Below the pieces are notes generated by a model. That model was not told the origin of the DNA and did not search any database. It saw nothing but the letters and a program-made list of their open reading frames with translations. The position numbers and the translations under genes were made by a program. From Asterella californica (lineage: Eukaryota; Streptophyta; Marchantiopsida; Marchantiales; Aytoniaceae), in assembly GCA_036924285.1 (NCBI GenBank), contig JAYKYS010000010.1:3906001-3970000 (forward strand): a stretch of 64,000 bases of DNA, given 5' to 3'. Of this stretch, positions 57,747 to 64,000 are shown one piece after another; the stretch's first letter is position 1; each line of letters begins with the position of its first letter.

Positions 57747-60529
57747 TCGTATTCATCTCTAGGCTTCGGAATTGCTCTAGGAGCGTCCACACTTTTCATC
57801 AGACTTGAAAGTTGATGGACCTCCAAAGTCATCTTCAATCTCTCTCTTTACCTCCTTTTCTTGAAAGTCTTGGAATTTTCAAGAGTCTACTGGACTTCTC
57901 ATTGTGTAACCAACTAGTCCAAATGATCAAGTATTGCAAATCACGGATGATTTCAAGACAAGACCACGTGCTAGTTAGTTTTCATGGATACAACAAGCCT
58001 TGTATTCAGAGCTTTGATGACGAACAATAATACTAGATAACACCGACCCAAATGTTCAGATCACCTTAATCTAAATGAGGATCGTGAGTGCAACTCACGT
58101 AACCAATAATTATCTAGTCCATCATTTATTGCTCAACTATACTATGATCAAGTCTCAAGGAAAGACTTCGGATTGAGAAGAAGAAGAAAAAGAAGAGACG
58201 AGAGTGATGATAACAGTAGACATCCCACAAAATGAGAAAATGAGCTCCCGAATGGTCCATTCTTATATACTAAGAGGGACTAAAAAACAATCAATGCATG
58301 AGAAAAAAACCTCAACTAAATATTTGATGCTAATACTAAGTCTTAAATGTCATTCATGTGATTGGTTGAAATATTTTTAACTCCCCTAGTATGCTACCAA
58401 AATATTCCCTATAGCCTCTTATCCTCTTATGTTGTAACCAAAATTTGGCAGAAAAAGATGGCGCACTCAGCTTCTCTCTTCTCTATTCGTTGCGGAATCA
58501 GTGGAAACAACCAAAAGATGGCTCTATCTCTTAGATCCACGATGAGAAGGTCACCGACACATGATGACGACTATGGGTGACAGACCACCGATGATGGCCG
58601 AGATGGCGAGGATGTGATGGTAGACACTTGTCGGATCATCAGCGGTGGTAGGGTTGACAAGGGTGGGTTGATGAGGGTTGCGTGGCTGATCGTGAGCGGA
58701 TCACCGGCATAAGCAAGGATGGCGAGGGTGGGTTGACAGCTCATCGGCTGGTGGATCGCTAGCGGTTGAGGTTGATGCGGCGGTCTGTTCGTAGGTACAT
58801 CATTGATATATGATGGACCAATAGGTGACGTTGTCGGGATGACGAACCCTCAGCAACTAGTCGGCAATCATTTATAAAATTGACAGACTGTCGACAGACG
58901 TAATTCCTTCCGTAGTCACATAATTGTATCATTTTTATTCATATTTTTCATTAAAGGTCCAGATATATATAATTATTTATCAGGAAAATATAAAAAAGAA
59001 ATTTCAAGATTTCATGAAATTTCATAAATTTTGATGTATCCATCCGAAATTTGATTTGTTCAAAACTTGGATCAAAATCGATGTTTAGATAGTCAAAATT
59101 AAGACAACAGAGGTGAGAGCAGTTTGAACTTTAAGGTTTCAAATGTCAAGCATCGTGAGACTTTCTACCGACTAACGTGACATAAGTGAGATTGAGGAGA
59201 AAAAAAGTACTCACAAGGCATATAGTGATGACATGAAGGATGCTTATTGAGATGAGTGTAGAGATGATGACCATGCATAAAGACAGAGGTGATAGATTTG
59301 GATAAGGTGTCACTACGCATACGCGTCAATGGGTAGTCAATCGTACGTACGTCTTGCATGTTGGACACTTGGATTTTAGTCCCATATTTCTCAACAGTAT
59401 AAAAGTAGGGGGTTGTAAAGTTCAGTCTTGAGATTTTGGGTTAGCTGTCAATAGGCTGTCCAAGTTTTTGCTTGGAAAATAGGACTTAATAAAATTTTGA
59501 GATGGACTTTTGGATGAAGTTGAGTCTAAAAAGAAAATCCACACGAGGCTTCGTAGTGGATTTTCTTGATGCCTTTGGAAAGAAGACAAGCACAATGTTC
59601 CAATGCCGTCTCGACTGTGTGATTTGGAACAGCGATTAGAGAACTACGGGGTCCAAAGTTTACTGTTTATATAGAAGATGTACGTGAAAACTTTGCAACG
59701 ACTCTTGGAGTTTCAGTGAAAGGAGGTGACAATCTGCACCAAGGCTCGTGCAAATTGTCTTATAATGAGGTTTGAAAGGTTACAGGTGGCCATAACTCAG
59801 ACCATGGAATATCAGTTTCAGTCAAGTTTGGTACCATTGGAACATTTACCTAACCCTTGGACATCGAAACTCTTTCCCAAGGGTTTCGATGACATCAAGA
59901 ACACTGGATTTTGATCTAAAGGGTGGTAGTTACATGCATTTGAAGTTCGAGTGGACTAAAAAGTCAAAATGGTGCGAAAGCTCACACAAATTTCTGGTTG
60001 GAAAGAGGTTGAGAGGCCTAAAAGTCATATTTGTACGGGCGCTCGTGCAAATTTTCAAGAGAGAAGAGGTCAAGAGACTTTGACCGACCGTAACTCGAGT
60101 TGTAGACATCAGTTGGGAGAAAATCGGTACCGTCAGAAAGAACTAGCTAGCAATATAAAGAATATAATTCTTTTCCAACAACTGAATCATACACTTGTCA
60201 GTGCCTCTGACTATACCACTAGTCCAATAGTCAAATCACCTCTTACCCAAATGATGATTGTGAGTCCTCGTAGCTAACAATATAATGAGGAATATCTAAT
60301 AAATAAATATTGCAGAGATGAGAAAGAAAGAAATAAGCAGAATATTCTGAAGAAGTAGAGGAAGCCAAACTAAAAGAGGAGAGAGACAAGGAAAAACAGA
60401 ATTAATGAGAGAAAAGAGAGAACAAGAGAAGACAAAAAGAAGGAGGAGGGAGGAGAGAACCTTTAGAGTTTGCCCTCAGCCGCCACCAGCTATGGTTAGT
60501 GTTGCCTTAGCCGTGGATACCCAATACGC
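57747..60529. other. non-coding repeat-derived DNA
   Basis: No gene is visible. The text near 58040-58090 resembles that near 60210-60270 (TCACCT...AAATGAxGATxGTGAGT), suggesting two ends or copies of an unknown element. A GC-rich patch at 58570-58800 has repeated GGTTGA/TGGCGAGG blocks. The 59720-60120 segment has retroelement-leader texture. A purine-rich AGAGAGA stretch lies at 60310-60450. Confidence 0.4.
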
Positions 60530-61842
60530 TGTCGGGTTGAGAGTCTTCCTGGGAAGGGCGAACCTTCTGGCTGTGATATGAGCTTGAAGGTTGTGTTCAA
60601 TCTACTCGGGGAAGCGTTGGGCTCTTGGCAGTGGCTGGTTTACTCACAAGATAGGCTTCAGGTCTCAAGGTGATACTGAAAAACACTCATATAAGTCTCT
60701 AGGCTCTTCTGATATGTTCACGAAGCAAGTTCAGGCTTAACTAGCAATGATAAGGTCAGATGGCGAACTTTGACACTCAGGATTGAGAAATATGTGAAGG
60801 TTCAGACTTCAGAACTCCTCCTACATGTAAATGAGGTTCTACTGGATGCACATACGAAATTTCAGCTTCAGATCAATTCAAAGCACTAAGATATGAGCAG
60901 AAACTTTCTGAGTAGAGAAATTATGGCAGTTTCTGGTACCCAGACAGCTATTTCGACCTATAACAAGGAATTGGCTCAATCACTTTGGGAAATTCTTACA
61001 GGATTTGCTGTACACAGCTTGATGAACACTCCTGTGAAGTTGGGCCTCTTGATTCCACACAGAACTCCAGATCTCGCTCTCTGAAGTTGCTGCTCCAGAT
61101 TGAGAGCTTTCCGGATCCCCTCTACTTCAGCGGTCGCCCTGAATTACTCACTGACTCAATTGACATGAAAATTTAGAGACAGTCGTAGCCCTGCTGACAG
61201 TGAACACATCCACGAAGTTTTGAAGCAATTTCCTTGATTCTGCTGCAAATGACACTCAAAACCCCAAGTTCAAAAGAAGTGCTGCAATTCTGACACAAAT
61301 CGAACTTCAATCAGCCATAACTCCTTCTTTATTGCTCCAAATCGATCAAACTTTTCGCTGACAGTGCTTGGCTCGACGAGCTCTATCTCCCTGTGCTCTC
61401 AGATTTCGAAGTGCCTTCACAAATTGGTCGAAATCCCCTTTAGACCTCTGTTTCTAAATTTAGAGTTGCACAAAAGACAAAAATGAACCAATGAGAATTC
61501 ATAGCTCCATTTGGTTGTCATTTTGTGCCTTAAACCATGTGGTAACTTATCTACACTCATAGGCTACCACGTCAAGCCTCCTAGAGTGCCAGCGTAAAAC
61601 TTAAACTACCTAAAATGACACGCAGCCCCGAAAAATAACTTACATCAGCTAGAAAGCGTGCATGGGTGACACGCAAGTACAACCCATGAGCTTAAGCCCT
61701 ATCAACATGGTAATCAACCTACTAAGACTCGAAATATATAACATCTTCCTAAAACGGATTTCTCTGAGGTCTTAACTTCACTCAGAGAGACTAATGCCTG
61801 ACAGAGAAGTGAATCATTTACTATGTGAAATGATTCACATCA
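60530..61842 (-). repeat. gypsy 3' LTR with a distinct U3 start
   Basis: The minus-strand end CCCGACA (60530) and most of the body match the LTR at 12095-13375. The first ~100 bp of U3 (about 61745-61842) are unrelated, start TGATGTGAATC, and contain a perfect 11-bp inverted repeat (61809-61819 with 61828-61838). The polypurine tract directly abuts this start, supporting the LTR boundary. Confidence 0.8.
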
Positions 61843-61893
61843 CGACATCCACCCCCTCCAAACCTGCACATCCTCCGGTATGTGCCAATCTCC

Positions 61894-63999
61894 TCAGTCT
61901 TCTGTTTGATCTTCATCATCATCGCTCTCCTCCGCCTTAGTCTCTTCAGACATAGGGACATCTTCGTCTCTTGTTGTCCTCTGCTCTGACACCAGAAAGT
62001 TGAATAACTCAACTGACCCTCCGCGTCTCTTGAACAATTTCACACGTTTGCCAGCCACAGATAGCTTCAAAAGAGTACCATCCAACTCACGCAAGCTATA
62101 GGTGGCATTCTCATACACATCTAGCACAACATAAGGCCCAAACCATCTTCGAGAGAACTTACGGAGTGTAGAATGCTGATTCTCCAACGTGCTATCATAT
62201 ACCAGAACCCAGTCACCAACACGTATTGGCTTCGGTCGTAGTCGGTGAGTCTTGTCAAAATGTTTCTTGTTTCTGACTCGAGCCACCTTCAGCCTCTCCT
62301 GCGCATCAACAAGATCCTCCTCCCTTCGCTCCAACTACCTTATACGTAAATTCAGGAGTGAAGCACGATCTATACCATCTTCCCACGGTAGCGTAGCCCA
62401 CGTAGGAAAGTACTCTTCAGCAGGCATGATCGGTTTCTGACCCAACATAAGCTCAACTGTCATATAGCCAGTCGTAGTACAGTGTGTAGTCCTATCAGCC
62501 CACAAAGCAAACGGAAGTAGTCTCGGTCATTCTCTAGGCCTACCATCACATGCTTTCACTAAAGTGTGAACAATAGAAGGGTGTCCTCGTTCACTCTTAC
62601 CAATGCCCTCTGGATTCATAGCAGTAGTAAGTCGAAGCTTTACTCCATAACGAGCAAAAAACTCCTTCACTTCAGCGCCTCTCAACTCTCCTCTATCTGC
62701 ACGTAATCTCCCAACCGATCCATAACGACAGATGATATCTTCAAGCACGAACTTGCAGATATTCTCTGTAGTCTTCGTCCGTAGTGCTCGTCCCTCCACA
62801 TAGTTGGAGAGATCTTCTCGAGCCAACACCAAGTAACGCATCCCCCATAACCCCAGTGGCATCATCACAAGATCAAGAACCCACTGAAAATGAATACTAG
62901 GTGGATAGGTAGGTACAAGTCCATCTCTGTAACGGAACTTAGAGTAGAACTGGCAGTGTAGACACCACCCAACAAAGTCCACCACGTCTTGATACAAACC
63001 CTTCCACCAATAACGCTCCTTCATCTTCGTGTAAGTAGCCCATACTCCACGGTGTCCAGCCCACAAGGTGTCATGAAACTCTTTCAGCAGATTCAGCTTC
63101 GTCGGTTGATCATCCACCACTCTAGCAAGCATCCCGTCTCTTCTCTTCGAATGTTTCCACAGATAACCTTCACGTAGAAGGTAGCTGTACGCCTTCCGTC
63201 TGATCTCCTTGAACTCTGCATCACTCCATCCTTCTCTCCTGGATAACGAACTCAGATAAAATCCAATATCGCGGAACTTTTCTGAGTAGAACCCCTCATT
63301 GAACGGCAGTGGTTCCAAGTCTGAAGTCTGCTGACCAACTTGGCACCAAACGTCTCTCTTCTCTTCATTCTCCACCTCTGCAAACATCTCATCTTCATCT
63401 GTATAATGAGCCTTAGACAACATATCTGTAACTGGATTGTCTTTCCTTGCTATATGCTTTAGCTCAGGGTTCAGACTCCGGACATAAGCAATCCATCGTA
63501 GCATTGCTATGTCTGGTGTATTGCAGTTTGCTATCATACCCAACAAAGGCAAACAATCTGTTTCTAGTATCACACGAGCTCCTATCAAGAACTCTCGATC
63601 TACCTTCATAGCAGTAACAGCTCTCCACAACTCACGCTTCACTTGAGGATAGTTACGTTGTCTATCTGTTAAGATCCGAGCTCCAAACCTTGAAACAAAC
63701 CGCACACCTTCTGCATCTTCTTGACCAACGGCCCATCCAATCGCCTTTGGACTCGTATCAACAGTCAGTACCACAGGTCTCCCGCTCTCGTAGCTAAGCC
63801 TCCTTAGTATAGGTGGAGACTTCAGAATCTCCTTCAGCTGCTCCATCGTCTCATGATGTTCTTGCCGCCAAGTAAACCTCCTTCCCTTTCTCAGAAGTGC
63901 ATATAGAGGCTCGGCAATATGTGCATAATGAGGAATACTCACACGAAAGAACACACAAGCTCCTAAGAACCGTCGAACCTCAGTGATGTTGGTGCAGTC
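61894..63999 (-). pseudogene. gypsy pol: RT end, RNase H, integrase, two stops
   Basis: A single frame runs from the window edge with TGA at 62527-62529 and TAG at 62335-62337. The RT connection reads EVRRFLGACVFFRVSIPHYAHIAEPL, and RNase H has LTVDTSPKAIGWAVGQ (about 63735-63785). The integrase zinc module is HDTLWAGH ... CLHC (about 62965-63090). Catalytic residues are D in FQWVLDLVMMP (about 62870), D in LRADRGELRG (about 62700) and E in GIGKSERGH (about 62590). The C-terminal part has RPKPIRVGDWVLVYD and FGPYVVLDVYENATYSL, then an acidic tail EESDDDEDQTED. I see no chromodomain. Except for the two stops all key residues are kept, so it is recently decayed. Confidence 0.92.
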
Positions 64000-64000
64000 A

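Larger units (their letters stand above)
60530..64000 (-). mobile_element. gypsy element, 3' half, running off the right edge
   Basis: On the minus strand pol (63999-61894) is followed by a polypurine tract GGAGGGGGTGGATGTCG (61843-61859) and a 1313-bp 3' LTR (60530-61842). Its RNase H and connection are highly similar to those of 7671-9645, so it is the same lineage. Gag, protease, most of RT and the 5' LTR lie beyond the window. Confidence 0.9.

Overview
The window looks like repeat-rich land-plant nuclear DNA. It holds one intact host gene inside a dense field of old, nested transposable elements. The gene (22695-30357, plus strand) is a 16-exon CK1-like serine/threonine kinase of the plant MUT9-like/EL1 family (MLK). 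All 15 introns are GT-AG and the spliced reading frame stays open for 778 codons. That family, plus copia elements primed by initiator tRNA-Met and MULE and hAT remnants, point to a plant. A bryophyte or other early-diverging lineage is possible, but I cannot fix the species.

Layout. 1-3198: a minus-strand copia element (gag, start of protease, 5' LTR), cut by the left window edge and carrying a gypsy solo LTR in its leader. 3199-7670: plus-strand Ty3/gypsy debris in scrambled order (gag C-terminus/protease, an unidentified ORF, a YIDD reverse transcriptase/RNase H, then a gag zinc knuckle). 7671-13375: a minus-strand gypsy element with RNase H, an FLDD-type reverse transcriptase, protease, gag, a tRNA-Trp-like primer site and a 1.28-kb LTR. 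13376-19600: mostly non-coding debris with a second copy of the unidentified ORF. 19600-33000: the gene island, with a GC-rich, purine-skewed 5' region, the kinase gene and an unassigned downstream stretch. 33000-40600: AT-rich DNA, a LINE remnant, a gypsy gag with LTR, and a MULE transposase remnant. 40600-47300: tandem and direct repeats. 48300-49600: a hAT transposase remnant. 49626-57746: a minus-strand gypsy element split by a nearly complete plus-strand copia element (50200-55542) with a perfect 5-bp target-site duplication. 60530-64000: the 3' half of another minus-strand gypsy element, continuing past the right edge.

Apart from the kinase gene, nearly every recognised coding segment is a transposon pseudogene with stops, frameshifts or deletions. 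The nesting gives relative ages: copia inside gypsy (twice) and a gypsy LTR inside copia, so the two families were active in alternation. The most unusual signals are (i) an unidentified protein frame conserved between two distant loci and ending at the same stop, once just downstream of a gag-protease frame that has no reverse transcriptase after it; (ii) a gypsy lineage with FLDD and DHG signatures and a tRNA-Trp-like primer site shared by sub-families with different LTRs; and (iii) several long perfect inverted repeats in non-coding DNA.
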